Shown piece by piece: positions 10,706-23,388 of a stretch of DNA of 64,000 nucleotides. Numbering within the stretch: position 1 is the stretch's first letter; the number at the start of each line of letters is the position of its first letter. The translations under genes were made by a program, and so were the position numbers. Source of the DNA: Corbicula japonica (lineage: Eukaryota; Mollusca; Bivalvia; Venerida; Cyrenidae); the NCBI GenBank assembly GCA_038501625.1, contig JAZAYU010000013.1, positions 682,001 through 746,000 of the forward strand. The letters are read 5' to 3'. The notes under the pieces were generated by a model. That model made no database searches. It was not told where the DNA came from and worked only from the letters and a program-made list of their open reading frames with translations.

Positions 10706-11910
10706 GTAAGTGTATTTTTACCATTCAAAAATTTGTTATTATTGTTAAAATGATATTTTACCATGTTTAAACTTGTTATGCAACCTCTGCATAAATGGAT
10801 TAAAATATTTTTGCACAGTTTTTCTTTTTTGCCAATAAAAAAAATTGTTGATGAATTAAATCTTTGTGACGGCAAAATAACTGCAATACAAATAAGATAA
10901 TAATTAATACTAATATATATATACACTAATATTTCATTGTAATATCTAATAATAATTATTTTTGAAAGTTATGAATTTTTAAAGCTTGACTAAAAATCTC
11001 ACTTGAAGTAGAATAAGAAATAATATGGTTAATTTTAACCGTCCATCAACTGTATTATTAATCTGGTGCAAGCAAGCACTAAATTTTGTTTATTTGTCTG
11101 TCAAAATTATTATGGACGTAATCAACACAAAAATTAATGATTATTCTTTTAGTATAGGTTAGTGTTTATTTATGGGCATTTACAAAATTAAATCTGTCTA
11201 GTACAGCACAACGAAGGGACTGATTTAATTAGTGAATGCTCAGTTATAAATACTAACTGACTTAGTGGTTGAAATTATATTTTGTAATCCAATTCCCTTA
11301 CTCGATAAATCATTCTTTGATAGTTAAGAATTGATTTGTAGAAATAAATTTCCAAACAATCTGACAAATACTGCAATTCCATTGGACAAAACAAATTTCA
11401 ACCACTTAAAATTATTTTAAACAGAAAAACAGCAAAGCTTAAACAAATAATGTTTAGGTGTTCCACAGAACATATTCTTTTAACTGCCTGCATAAACCTT
11501 AAAAGGCAGGCTTCGTTTCCATCACCCAAATCACATGGCAATAAGATATTGCAGTAATACAAATCAAGTTCAAGTAATTACAATAAAGCTTAAGAAACTT
11601 AACAATAGCTGAAAATATTTTTGAGCCAATGAAATTGCAGTATTTTTTTTTTTTCAAACATCAATATTTGATAAAGTTGCAAGTTTGAATTGTTTTGACA
11701 GGTAGATTTGCTAACTATCCTGCATTGAACATTTAACAGTGAACATAAAAACTGTATTTTTTTTTAAGTTTTGAATTTAGCGTGACATACAAAGTCAGAG
11801 GCAAGGTAAATGATTTAAATCTTGATGTGAGCTTAGAATGGTTGGGTGATTGTGAACTTCTTCAAATGGTTTCAAATGGAACTTTAGCAGAAGGATGATC
11901 ACACCAAGAT

Positions 11911-12056
11911 CATAAAACTGAATCAGGAGACCTGTCTCAAATCTCAAGTATCTGATTGGCTGAAATTCAAATGGCGCCTGGTCGCCAAATTTTCAGTCAA
12001 TCAGATGCTTGAGATTTGAGACTGGTCTTCAAACTCAGTTTTAAGATCTTGGGGCC
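11911..12056. mobile_element. Foldback MITE copy 3
   Basis: CCAAGATCATAAAACTGA and CTCAAATCTCAAGTATCTGA pair with CAGATGCTTGAGATTTGAGA and TTAAGATCTTGGGGCCC. Arms and centre match the 2924 copy. Confidence 0.8.
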
Positions 12057-12542
12057 CAAGTTTGATGAAAATTGCAAATCTTGAAAAATAACAAACTACA
12101 ACAATTTAAGTCTTTTTGAAAAGCTCGTAACTTGCAGTAGCATGAAACCTGACAACTTTAAACGTGACAGAATAAGGTTCTGATTAAATGTATTGAAATC
12201 ATGATTTAATACTTCAAATGTCAACATCATTATTTACTGATGAAGATAATAATTATATTTCAAGTTTTAAACCGATAGTTCATGTACTTCACCAAAGGCC
12301 TAGGCAAGTGTAAGGTTGAAGTCTTTTGAACCAGCAGAGGCAAAACTGTTAACAAGTCTTTTGAAAGGGGTCAAGTTATTCTTGCTAAAAGTAATTTTAT
12401 TTATGCTGATAGTTTACAAAACAGTATACACTCCTCAGAAGTTCTAAGGGCACACTTCTTAAATGTAGATGTTAAAAGTTATTTTATTGATTGGGGTCTA
12501 TGCCAGCAGGTTACATATCAGTCTGATCAGGGCCCAAGATAA

Positions 12543-13601
12543 TACTAGATGGGTGTTCAGTTGAACACTTGTGTCGCCCTCTGGTGCTGTCGGAATAAAA
12601 ATGCAAGTACAAAAAGGGGCATAACTCCATCAAATGTGACCTTGACCTTAAGAATATAGTATTGTCACGAGCGTATTGTCATAGGGAATATAATAAGTTT
12701 GATGAAGAAATATTAATAAATGGCAAAGTAATAGCAAACGTTAAGTTTTCATATAAAGGGGAATAACTCCATCAAGTGTGACCTTGACCTAAAGAGTGTG
12801 GTATTATCAGGAGCGTGTTGTGAACAGGAATATAATTTGAAAGTTTGATGAGGAAATATTAAGAAATGGCAAAGTTATAGCCAATGTTAAGTCTTCATAA
12901 AAAGGGAAACAACTCCATCAAATGTGACCTTGACCTAAAGAATGTGGTATCATCACGAGCGTGTTGTCGTAAGGAATAAAATTTGAAAGTTTGATGTAAA
13001 AATATTAATAAATGACAAAGTTATAGCCAGCGTTAAGTTTTCGTGTAAAAATCCAAGTACAAAAAGGGGCATAACTCCATCAAATGTGACCTTGACCTTA
13101 AAAATTTGGCATCATCTCGAGCGTGTTGTCATAAGCAATATAATTTGCAAGTTTGATAAAGAAATATTAAGAAATGACAAAATTATAGCCAACGTTAAGT
13201 TTTCGTGTAAAAATCCAAGTAAAAAAGGGGCATAACTCCATCAAATGTGACCTTAACCTTGAGAATTTGGCATCATCTCGAGGGTGTTGTCACAAGCAAT
13301 ATAATTTGCAAGTTTGATAAAGAAATATTAAGAAATGGCAAAGTTATAGCCAACGTTAAGTTTTCGTGTAAAAATCCAAGTAAAAAAAAAGGGGCATAAC
13401 TCCATCAAATGTGACCTTGAGCTTGAGAATTTGGCATCATCTCGTGCGTGTTGTCATAAGCAATATAATTTGCAAGTTTGATAAAGAAATATTAAGAAAT
13501 GGCAGTTATAGCCAACGTTAAGTTTTCGTGACGGACTGACGGACGGACGGAAGGACAAAGCGGTCCCTATGTAGCGCCATTTCTTCGAAAGGGCGACACA
13601 A
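12543..13601 (+). mobile_element. HINE-like element, family B copy 1
   Basis: Starts ACTAGATGG, then the palindrome GTGTTCAGTTGAACAC and the word TTGTGTCGCCCT (12569-12580). About six units of 150-165 bp follow (CATAACTCCATCAAATGTGA, CTTGACC, AAATATTAAGAAATGGC). A linker GACGGACTGACGGACGGACG leads into a 3' hairpin, GCGCCATTTC-ttc-GAAAGGGCG, ending in the complement AGGGCGACACAA (13590-13601). It has the same architecture as family A with different hairpin and end words. Confidence 0.75.
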
Positions 13602-13603
13602 AA

Positions 13604-13722
13604 ACTAAGGCTCTAATCTCAAGCATCTGATTAGCTGAAATGGCAAATGGTTGCCTTTTCAGCCAATCAGATGCTTGAGATTTGAGACTGGTCTCCAGAT
13701 TAAGTTTAATGATCTTTGGCAC
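13604..13722. mobile_element. Foldback MITE copy 4
   Basis: CTAATCTCAAGCATCTGATT pairs with CAGCCAATCAGATGCTTGAG. It lies directly after the family B element, with almost no gap. Confidence 0.75.
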
Positions 13723-13789
13723 AGGGTTTATGTAAGAAAGTTATACATATTTTGCATTCTGACCATGACTTTCACTTGTATGTTATATT

Positions 13790-14545
13790 CATGCAGTCTG
13801 ATCAGAACCTAGACTAGATTTGTTCTGTCTGATTAGGGTCTACACTAGAAGTTACACAAAGTCTAGCAGTCTGAACAGAGCCTTCACTAGATTTGTTCAG
13901 TCTGATTAAGGTCTACACTAGAAGTTACACAAAGTCTAGCAGTTTGATCAGAACCTATACTTGATTTGTTTAGTCTGATTTGGGTCTACACTAGAAGTTA
14001 CACAAAGTCTAGCAGTCTGAACAGAGCCTTCACTAGATTCCTTCAGTCTGATTAGGGTCTACACTAGAAGTTACACAAAGTCTAGCAGTCTGAACAGAGC
14101 CTTCACTAGATTTGTTCAGTCTGATTAAGGTCTACACTAGAAGTTACACAAAGTCTAGCAGTCTGAACAGAGCCTTCACTAGATTTATTCAGTCTGATTA
14201 AGGTCTACACTAGAAGTTACACAAAGTCTAGCAGTCTGAACAGAGCCTTCACTAGATTTGTTCAGTCTGATTAAGGTCTACACTAGAAGTTACACAAAGT
14301 CTAGCAGTCTGAACAGAGCCTTCACTAGATTTGTTCAGTCTGATTAAGGTCTACACTAGAAGTTACACAAAGTCTAGCAGTCTGAACAGAGCCTTCACTA
14401 GATTTGTTCAGTCTGATTAAGGTCTACACTAGAAGTTACACAAAGTCTAGCAGTCTGATCAGAGCCTTCACTAGATTTGTTCAGTCTGATTAGGGTCTAC
14501 ACTAGAAGTTACACAAAGTCTAGCAGTCTGATCAGAGCAGATTAC
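13790..14545. repeat. 73-bp tandem satellite
   Basis: About ten head-to-tail units (CTGAACAGAG at 14016, 14090, 14163, 14236). Each contains GTCTGATTAAGGTCTACACT and GAAGTTACACAAAGTCTAGC. Each unit is an internal dimer of two CAGTCTGA-headed halves. The central units are nearly identical and the edges are diverged, as expected for an array maintained by unequal exchange. Confidence 0.85.
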
Positions 14546-15192
14546 ACAGTTAGTTTCATTCTGATTATGGTCTTACAAATTCTTGCTCTCGGATCAGGAA
14601 CTACACCAGCAGGTTATACATAAATTTGTGCAATTTCTTTTTAGTCTACTCTACAAGGTTTTCAGTGAAAACGATCAGCCATTGTGAATCTTGAATGTCT
14701 TCAACTCCAACAAAATACCATCAATGTCCCTTGTGTGAAATAATATCTTTTTTGCAACTTTTTAAATCAAATTGAAATTGGGGTTATCAGCTTTTCCAAT
14801 CAGGGTATAAACATATACCTATATAGGCCAGTAGGTTATACACTTTCAGACAGCAGTATAAAGCAAATATTGTTAGATAATATCACTTACGTGTATGCAC
14901 AGATATAGCTAAGAGTATACCTATTAATGTTCGACGTGGCCTTACAAGTACAAATAAAACGATACTCAAGGTCATGATCATGCAGAGTTCTTTTTTTTTC
15001 TTAAAAAATAACTACAGCTTTCACTGAAGGAGATTTACCCTTTCATTCCACATATATAGGTAAGCCTTTGACTCCAGTCAACAGGTTTTATCGCCTGAAA
15101 TACCAGTATAGATCTATATCAAATTGCATGGATGTGCCTGCTCTGAACACATATGTCACCAAAAATTACATTTGAAGGGACATAATTAAAAA

Positions 15193-16565
15193 AACTAGAA
15201 ATTTGTCCATAGGACACGGATACCCCCGCTATGCATGTTTGTCATGGTGAACATTTAAACCAAGTTATTTGAAAATCCAATAAGTAATAACAAACTCACA
15301 GCCCAGACAAGAAAATTCTGGTTTTAGTAATAGTGACCTTGACCTTGGACCTACAGGCATGGGAATTGTACACAACACAACGCCTTGCCATAGTGAACAT
15401 TTGTGCCAAATTATTTTGAAATCACTCTGTTAATAACGATGTTATAGCCAGTACAAGAAATTTCTATTTTTTGTAACAGTGACCTTGACCTTGGACCTAC
15501 AGGCATGGGTATTGTACACAACACATCGTCTTGATATAATGAACATTTATACCAAGTTATTTTTAAATCCTTTTATAAGAAATAACAAAGTAACAGAGCA
15601 GACAAGATTTTTATAACAAAATTCTATTTTTAGTAACAGTGACCTTGACCTTTGACCTTTAGGCATGGGTGTTGTACACGACACACCGCCTTATCATGGT
15701 GAACATTTGTGCCAAGTTATTTTGAAATCCCTCCATTCATAAGGAAGTTACAGCCTGGACAAGAAAATTCTATTTTTAGTAACAGCGACCTTGACCTTGG
15801 ACCTACAGGCATGGGTTTTGTACGCGACACACCGTCTTGATATGATGATTATTTATACCAAGTTATTTTAAAATCCAATACGAAATAACAAAGTAACAGA
15901 GCGGACAAGAATTTTCCAACAAAATTCTATTTTTAGTAACAGTGACCTTGACCTTGGACCTACAGGCATGGGTGTTGTACGCGACACACCGCCTTGTCAT
16001 GGTGAACATTTGTGCCAAGTTATTTTGAAATCCCTCCATTCATAAGGAAGTTACAGTCCGGACAAGAAAATTCTATTTTTAGTAACAGTGACTTTGACCT
16101 TGGACCTACAGGCATGGGTATTGAACGCGACACACCGTCTTGATATGGTAAACATTTATACCAAGTTATTTTAAAATCCAATAAGAAATAACAAAGTTAC
16201 AGAGCGGACAAGATTTTTCCAACAAAATTCTATTTTAAGTAACAGTGACCTTGACCTTGGACCTACAGGCATGGGTGTTGTATGCGACACACCGCCTTGT
16301 CATGGTGAACATTTGTGCCAAGTTATTTTGAAATCCCTCCATTTATAAGGAAGTTACAGCCCGGACAAGAAAATTCTATTTTTAGTAACAGTGACCTTGA
16401 CCTTGGACCTACAGGCATGGGTATTGTACGCGACACACCGTCTTGATATGGTGAACATTCATACCAAGTTATTTTAAAATCCAATAAGAAATAACAAAGT
16501 TACAGAGCAGACACGATTTTCGAACATACACACACACTGACACACTGACACACACACACACACAG
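15193..16565 (+). mobile_element. HINE-like element, family C copy 1 (3' end missing)
   Basis: AACTAGAA, palindrome TGTCCATAGGACA, word ATACCCCCGC, then a ladder of units alternating between about 149 and 157 bp (GTGACCTTGACCTTGGACCT; TACAGGCATGGG; CAAGTTATTTTGAAATCC). It ends in a CA/GACACA-rich tract (16523-16562). The 3' hairpin and terminal complement found in copy 2 (35422-37005) are absent here. Confidence 0.7.
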
Positions 16566-16720
16566 CCAGGGTGAAACAGGAGTTATCATTCTTGACACCA
16601 ATGACTGTTAATGCAAATAATATAATATCCAAGTTTTAAGTGAATAGGACAGGTACTTTCAAAGTTATAAGCAACATTAACTTTCATGTAAAAGTTGCAT
16701 TTGAATTCAATTTCTACAAC
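16566..16720 (+). repeat. Solitary family A type 159-bp unit
   Basis: One diverged copy of the family A internal unit (GAAACAGGAGTTATCATTCT; GGACAGGTACTTTCAAAGTT) sits between the broken end of the family C element and the family D start, indicating recombination between arrays. Confidence 0.6.
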
Positions 16721-16728
16721 TGACGGAG

Positions 16729-19078
16729 GACACAAGTTCAACAAGCAACTTCGTTGAACTTATATCCCCCGCCGAATACTGGTTGTTACTAACATAACAG
16801 CTGAAGACATAGGGCTTTATTTCGATATTTATCATGGATGTCAAAAAAGGTGAAAAAAAAATTCAGATATAAAAAAAAAAACAGAATATAAAAATAAGAC
16901 TAAAAGTCTTCAAAGTGTTGAAATGAAGAATGCAGTAGTTAAAATATAGCGCTTTATTTAATATAAATCCATGCAGAAGTTGCGTAGAAGTGGCATGGAA
17001 ACGAATACTAATCTATATGCATAGTGCATAACTTATCAAAGGGCCATAACTGTGTTAAACGGTCAGACCAGAACAAGACAAAAATATGGGCATCTTGTCT
17101 TGGTATTGATGGTTTCCATAGATTCCTGCCGAGAAATAGCAAGGAAATAAATACTGCTCTACATGCAAAATGCATAATTTATCAAAGGGCCATAACTCTG
17201 TGTTAAAGGATCTGACTGAAACAAGATGACAATATGCGCGTCTCCTTTTTGTATTGATGGTTCCCAGAAAGTTTCATTAAAATCCACCCAGTAGTTGCAG
17301 AGAAATAGTGCGGAAACAAATTCTGCTCTATATGCAAAATACATTAGTTATCAAAGGGCAATAACTCTGTGTTAAATAGTCTGACCGGAACAAGATGACA
17401 AAATGTGCATCTCATCTCAGTATTGATGTTTCCCAGAAAGTTTCATTTCAATCCATCAAGAACTTGCAAAGAAATAGAGCGGAAACAAATACTTCTCTAT
17501 ATGCATCATACATAAGTTATCAAAGGGCAATAACTCTGTGTTACAGTCCAACTGGAACAAGATAACAATATAAACATCTGTTATGGTTCTCAGAAAGATT
17601 AATTGAAATCCATCCAGTAGTTGCAGAGAAATAGGGGAAATGAATACTGCTCTATAATATGCATAATGCATTAGTTATCAAAGGGCCATAACCCTGTGTT
17701 AAATAGTCTGACGGGAACAAGAGGGTGATATGCGCATTTCCTCTTGGTATAGATGGTTTCTAGAAAGTGTTTCATTGAAATCCATCCAAAAGTTGCACGG
17801 AAACAAATACTGCTCTATATGCATAATGCATAAGTTATCAAAGAGCCATAACTCTGTGATAAACAGTCTGACTGGAACAAGACAATGATATGTGCAGCTC
17901 TTCTTGGTATTGATGGTTTCAAGAAAGTTTCATTGAATTCCATTCAGTAGTTGCAGAGAAATAGCTGGGAAATGAATACTGCTCTATATGCATAATGCAT
18001 AAGTTATCAAAGAGCCGTAACTCTGTGTTTAACGGTCTGACCAGAACAAGACGATGATATGCGCATCTCCTCTTGGTATTGACGGTTCTCAGAAAGATTT
18101 ATTGAAATCCATCCAGTAGTTGCAGAGAAATAGCGCAGAAATGAATACTACTCTATATGCATAAAACATAAGTTATCAAAGGGCAATAACTCTGTGTTAA
18201 ACAGTCTGACTGGAACAAGACGATGACATGCGCATCTCTTCTTGGTATTGATGGTTTTCAGAAAGTTTCATTGAAATACATTCAGTAGTTGCAGAGAAAT
18301 AGCAAGGAAATGAATACTGCTCTATATGCATAATGCATAAGTTATCAAAGGGCCGTAACTCTGTGTTCAACAGTCTGACTGGAACAAGACGACAACATGC
18401 GCATCTCCTCTCGGTATTGATGGTTCTCAGAAAGATTCATTGAAATCCATCTGGTAGTTGCAGAGAAATGGCACGGAAATGAATACTGCACTATATGCAT
18501 AATGCATAAGTTATCAAAGGGCAATAACCCTGTGTTAAATAGTCTGATGTCAACAAGACGACGATATGCGCATCTCCTCTTGGTAAAGATGGTTTTCAGC
18601 AAGTTTCATTGAAATCCATACGGTAGTTGCAGAGAAATAGCGCGGAAACAAACACTGCTCTATATACATAATGCATAGTTTATCAAAGGGCCATAACTCT
18701 GTGTTAAATGGTCTGACCGGAACAAGACGACGATATGCGCATCTCCTCTTGGTACTGATGGTTCCCACCAAGTTTCATTGAAATCCATACAGTAGTTGCA
18801 GAGAAATAGCGCGGAAACAAATACTGCTCTATATACATAATGCATAGGTTATCAAAGGGCCATAACTCTGTGTTAAATGGTCTGACCGGAACAAGACGAC
18901 GATATGCGCATCTCCTCTTGGTACTGATGGTTGCCACCAAGTTTCGTTGAAATCCATCCAGTGGTTGCGGAGAAAAGCGCGGAAACGAAATTCGGACGGA
19001 CAGTGTGACGACGTGACACCGTGACGGACAGACAACGCCAAAACAATATCCCCCTCCCGATTTCATCGGCGGGGGATA
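16729..19078 (+). mobile_element. HINE-like element, family D, with 169-bp units
   Basis: 5' palindrome GTTCAAC...GTTGAAC, word TATCCCCCGCCGA (16763-16775), then about 12 units with a 169-bp period (AGTTATCAAA at 18002, 18171 and 18340) containing GGCCATAACTCTGTGTTAAA. A GGACGGACAG linker precedes a 3' hairpin, CCCGAT-ttc-ATCGG, ending TCGGCGGGGGATA (19066-19078). Open frames on the minus strand here are repeat translations. Confidence 0.75.
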
Positions 19079-20025
19079 ACAAGAGGGCCAATTGGCCCTA
19101 AATCGCTCACCTGTCAAACTTGACCTAGATATCATTGAGATAAACATTCTGACCAAGTTTGAAGAAGATCGGACCAAAATTAAGACCGCTAGAGTGCAGA
19201 CAAGATTTTTATATAATTTGATCTAGTGACCTAGATTTCAAGGTCACATAACCCAGTTTCAAACTTGACCCAGATATCATCGAAATATACTTTCTGACCA
19301 AGCTTGAAGAAGATCCAACCAAAATTAAGACTTCTAGAGTGCAGACAAGCTTTTTCCTTAATTTGACCTACTGACCTAGTTTTAAGGGTCACATGACCCA
19401 GTTATGAACTTGATCTAGATATAATTGAGATAAACATTCTGACCAAGTTTAAAGAAGATTGCACCAAAATGAAGACCACTAGAGTGCAGACAAGATTATT
19501 ATATAATTTGACCTAGTGACCTAGATTTCAAGATCATATGACCCAGTTTCAAACTTGACCTAGATATCAACAACATAAACATTCTGACAAAGTTTCAGAA
19601 AGATCGGACCAAAATTAAGACCTCTACAGTGCAGACAAGCTTTTTCTTTAAATTGACCTACTGTCCTAGTTTTAAGGGTCACATGACCCAGGTACGAACT
19701 TGATCTAGATATCATTGAGATAAACATTCTGACCAAGTTTAAAGAAGATCACACCAAAATTGAGACTGCTAGAGTGCGGACAAGATTTTTCTATAATTTG
19801 ACCTAGTGACCTAGATTTCAAGGTCACATGACCCAGTTTCGAACTTGATCTAGATATCAATGAGATAAACATTCTGACCAAGTTTGAAGAAGATCGGATA
19901 AAAATTATGACTGCTAGAGTGCGGACAACAATTGTGAACGGACGACAGACGGACGGACGCCGGACGGACGCCGGACGAAGGGTGATCACAAAAGCTCACC
20001 CTGTCACTATGTGACAGGTGAGCTA
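19078..20025 (+). mobile_element. HINE-like element, family E
   Basis: Begins AACAAGAGGG immediately at the end of family D, with palindrome AGGGCCAATTGGCCCT and word CGCTCACCTGTCA. About six units of 146 bp follow (GTGCAGACAAG; AAACATTCTGACCAAGTTTG). A GGACGGACGCCGGACG linker precedes a 3' hairpin, CTGTCAC-tat-GTGACAG, closing with GTGAGCT. It is followed by an A-run, and the gene 2 acceptor lies 150 bases further on. Confidence 0.75.
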
Positions 20026-20181
20026 AAAATTTCCACAAACCATAAAAAAAACATCTTGAAACTTAAGAAATATCCTGTGTCAAACAATTTTAACAAACTT
20101 TCAACAGTTTTTTCAATATTGCACTCATGCTTTTCTTTCTACTGTTAGAGTTCACAGGCATGTCAAATTTTTTCTTTTCAG

Positions 20182-22684
20182 ATTAGTGTTTTCCCACTTG
20201 CTGCTGATCTGTATGTCAGTACAAGCTCTAGAAGAATGCAAATGGGGTACCCAACCCTGGAAACCAAGATGGGCCAATAAGACAACAGATGACATCCGGG
20301 ATGATCTCTGCTGTGATTCTTACTGTGCTCAACAAACCACAAATATTGTTGAAGGCAAGGAGTATGACAAATGCTGCACATGTCGCTCCAGCACAACATG
20401 GGAAGGAACAGAGACCGAGCTTTACATAGAATATGTATCTGTTCTTGGCAAAACTGTAGTGTTTTCAGACAAACCTTACAATAACAATACAGTCTATAAA
20501 ATAGTATTCACTGACGAACAAATGACAGAGTTTCCCAGCAATCTGTGCAACTGGGACAAAGACAGTAGTATTGTGAACCATTACTCCAAATATTTTGAGG
20601 ATATAAAACCCTTCTGGAATAATATTACTACCATAGACTTCAGAAATAACAAAATAAGACATGTTCCAGACATCAACTGTTTGTACCGACTCGACAGTCT
20701 TAACCTACGCAATAACCAGCTGACATCTATTTCTAACACATCTTTTACGAATCTTACTCGTTTACGTTCCATTGACTTGGCTGGAAATTTAATCAAGAAA
20801 ATTGACCCTAAGATTTTTACATCGCCAAGTTTGAATTTGTTTTCCGTGGACTTGAGTCATAATTTGATGGAGAAGTTGGATGTCTCCAATATGATCAGCC
20901 TTTATCCTTTCTGCTATATCAACTTTGACAATAATAAAATCACTGAATTGGAAAATCAACTCAACTTTACATTGTCAACAAATACAACTTACGGACCTGG
21001 TTTTGTTTCAATAAAAGAAAATCTGTTTCAAAGTTGGCCTGACTTTAAAGAATTATTTCATTTAAATGAATTAAGTGAAATCGGAAAATTATTTGGATTT
21101 GGCTTTGACTTTAGAGGTATCCCAATTATTTGCGATTGTCATCTAGAACCATTTTTGTCACTTGCTGAAGATATTGTGGGTGCTGTTTGGAGGGATTACC
21201 ACAATGTCACCTGCACAGGACCTCCCAAATACAACGGAACTCCTGTTGTCAAAGTCCCACTTTCAGAGCTGATATGTAACATGACTGCAGAGAACTGCAA
21301 AAAGGAATGTTGTCCAAATGAATGCACCTGTACAGACAAGCCCAATGAAAATACACTTTATGTAGATTGCAGCAATCAAGGACTCAAAGAATTTCCAATT
21401 TTACCGAAGTCAAAATTTTCCAAGTACTTATCCCTGGACTTGACCAACAACAACATTGAATACATAGACAATATGATCTATCTTGCAAACATTTCAGTCC
21501 TCAACCTCTCCAACAATAATCTGAAAGAAATTGACAACAAAATAGCACAGTTGCTTGAGAATGCCTCTCACATTGACCTATCTAACAACCCACTGCTACG
21601 ACAGTTGCCACAAATGATGCAGTATCATAATGTGTGTGCCAGAAACATGAAACATTTAACCATCGAATGTGGCTGCAATTCGTTGTGGATCGAGCTATGG
21701 CTCAGTTCTAAATCTTGTGTCACACATAAACAACTATTTAATTGCACAATTCCTGAAGTTGGAATAAGGCCTGCCTTGGATTTTTCAAGCACAGATGTCA
21801 ATTGTTTTGATCCTGGTTTCCTGTTCCTCAGGGAAACACTGATAGCAGCACTGATTCTCCTTCTAATTATATTGGGATCTTTGATGTATTATTTACGATA
21901 TGAGTTATTAATAGTTTTCCTTAGACTTCGGCAGAAAAGAAAAAATGCCATCACTCCACTCCAACCGTATGATGTGTTTATTTCTTTCAATGACAGTGAT
22001 GATCTTGTTACAGCCTGGATCAACAAATTTCTTGAACCAAACTTGGTGGAAACTGGATATAATGTTTTCAATCCAAGTAGAGATATTGCTTACGGAGCAG
22101 AACGTGACGCAGAAGTGATTTCCACCCTCTCCAACACTCGTAACTTTCTTCTCGTTCTAACTGACAGTTATCTGACTGAAGCTGTAGATGGACAGCGCTC
22201 ATGGACAGAAAATGAATGGAAATATGGCTGGAATCAATTCAAAAGTGACCGATCCAAGAATATTGTTCTCATAAACTTTGATCACGCATCATCGTTTGAT
22301 GTTGAACATCGCCAAATCAGGGCTTTCCTTAGAGTTGGTATCACCGTTCAATTTAAGAATCAAAATAGAAATATAATGGATGAAATCCACAGAAAGCTTG
22401 GAAACCCATTCCCGGTCATTGAATCAAAGTATGACTGTAACAGCAAACAGGTTTTTCCCAAAGATCTATTTTTAGCAAAAACTCAGCAAGAATATCAGCC
22501 TGATCTAAAACCAAATAAGCAGAACTTGAAGATACCTCTTCATCTGAGGTCAGAGAAAACCTGTATATACAGGAAATGTGAAGCCTGTAAGATAAAGGAG
22601 AAACAAAGACAAGAGACTTTAAAAATCAAGCATCTCCCACCCGTCTTCAAGATCTACAATCCTGAACCAGATCAACAAATATAA
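20182..22684 (+). CDS. Toll-like receptor, gene 2 (exon 2)
   Basis: With exon 1 the protein is about 836 residues and appears complete. Order: signal peptide ending near VQA, Cys-rich N-terminal module (CCDSYC...CCTC), LRR block 1 (LDSLNLRNNQLTSIS, LNLFSVDLSHN), LRRCT with CDCHLEPF, LRRNT with CCPNECTC, LRR block 2, LRRCT with CGCNSLW, membrane helix about 556-578, TIR about 602-750 (YDVFISF; RDIAYG in the box 2 loop), and a basic tail with YRKCEACKIK and PPVFKIYNPE. The extracellular part should bind microbial or danger ligands; the TIR domain should recruit adaptors of the MyD88 type. The exon starts after the acceptor at 20181; the GTG at 20186 is not the initiator. A 241-base stretch around the membrane helix is almost identical to gene 1. 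Confidence 0.95.
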
Positions 22685-22741
22685 CAACAACTTTAACAAG
22701 GGGACTGATCACGTTATCATTCAACTTCACTTACTTCACTT

Positions 22742-22786
22742 TTACAGAGTCCCAAAGGTGGCCTTAATAGTGGGGTTTCACTGTAT
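22742..22786. mobile_element. Right-end fragment of a pogo-like MITE
   Basis: CTTAATAGTGGGGTTTCACT-GTA matches the end sequence of the MITE at 8814-8954 (AAACT, TTAATAGCGGG). Only about 45 bases are recognisable. Confidence 0.35.
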
Positions 22787-22957
22787 TTTATACTTTATAT
22801 TACAGGCAATATGGATATCTACTGTGTTCTTCAATGTATAATTATAATTGTTATTTATAAAAGTAAATACCGTATAGGGGGTTATTTCTGCAGAATAATT
22901 TTCTGCATTTTACCCACAAAATTGGATGCAAAAATTTCTGCGTTTTTTATTTCTGCG
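22787..22957. other. No recognisable feature
   Basis: AT-rich; contains a short simple duplication (ATTTCTGC three times between 22885 and 22965). Nothing else is seen. Confidence 0.3.
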
Positions 22958-23385
22958 TTTCCCCTGAGTATTGAACTTGGGGTCTCTGCCTGTGAGGTAA
23001 CCACTACAACAAAGGCCATTTGTGTTTCAGAAAAAATCTGGACTTGAAATTAACAATTAGGATCAAAGGAACATGAAAGGAACCAGTAAGAACTAGAAAT
23101 ATCTGCATTTTTCTGTCATTTTAAACTGTGTATTGTACGCAAGTGCTTACCTGACACTCATGAATATTCCATATAAAATCATATTTAAGCTATCAATTGA
23201 CTTAACAGGTTATTTATACCGTAAATATGTTTTTTCTCTGATACAATTATTGCTTTTAAAAACAAAAATACCCAAACATGTAAGTGACAGGTAAATACTT
23301 ATGCACAATATAAAATCGTTATGATAATCATAAACAACACCCACTAACAACCAATCGAAATAATCTTGTTGATTTCCCCGCTGTA
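22958..23385 (-). repeat. Dispersed repeat with reversed tRNA-like head, copy 1
   Basis: Shares a body of about 400 bases with 39432-39880 (GACTTGAAATTAACAATTAG; TGACACTCATGAATATTCCA; GCTTTTAAAAACAAAAAT). At its left edge the minus strand reads GTAGTGGTTACCTCAC then AGTTCAATACTC, resembling tRNA A and B boxes. The tRNA-like part points away from the shared body, which is unusual for a SINE. Confidence 0.55.
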
Positions 23386-23388
23386 TAC

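Larger units (their letters stand above)
10706..20181 (+). other. Intron 1 of TLR gene 2 (9.5 kb)
   Basis: Runs from the donor gtaagt to the acceptor ttttttcttttcag at 20181. Most of it is mobile DNA: two foldback MITEs, HINE-like elements at 12543, 15193, 16729 and 19078, and a 73-bp satellite. The stretches 10706-11900, 12060-12540 and 14561-15190 are AT-rich and contain nothing I can name. Confidence 0.65.

Noticed and set aside
18345..19177. Minus-strand frames up to 157 codons
   Set aside because: They lie entirely in the 169-bp units of family D and the start of family E, with repeated text such as MKLAENHLYQEE-like blocks.
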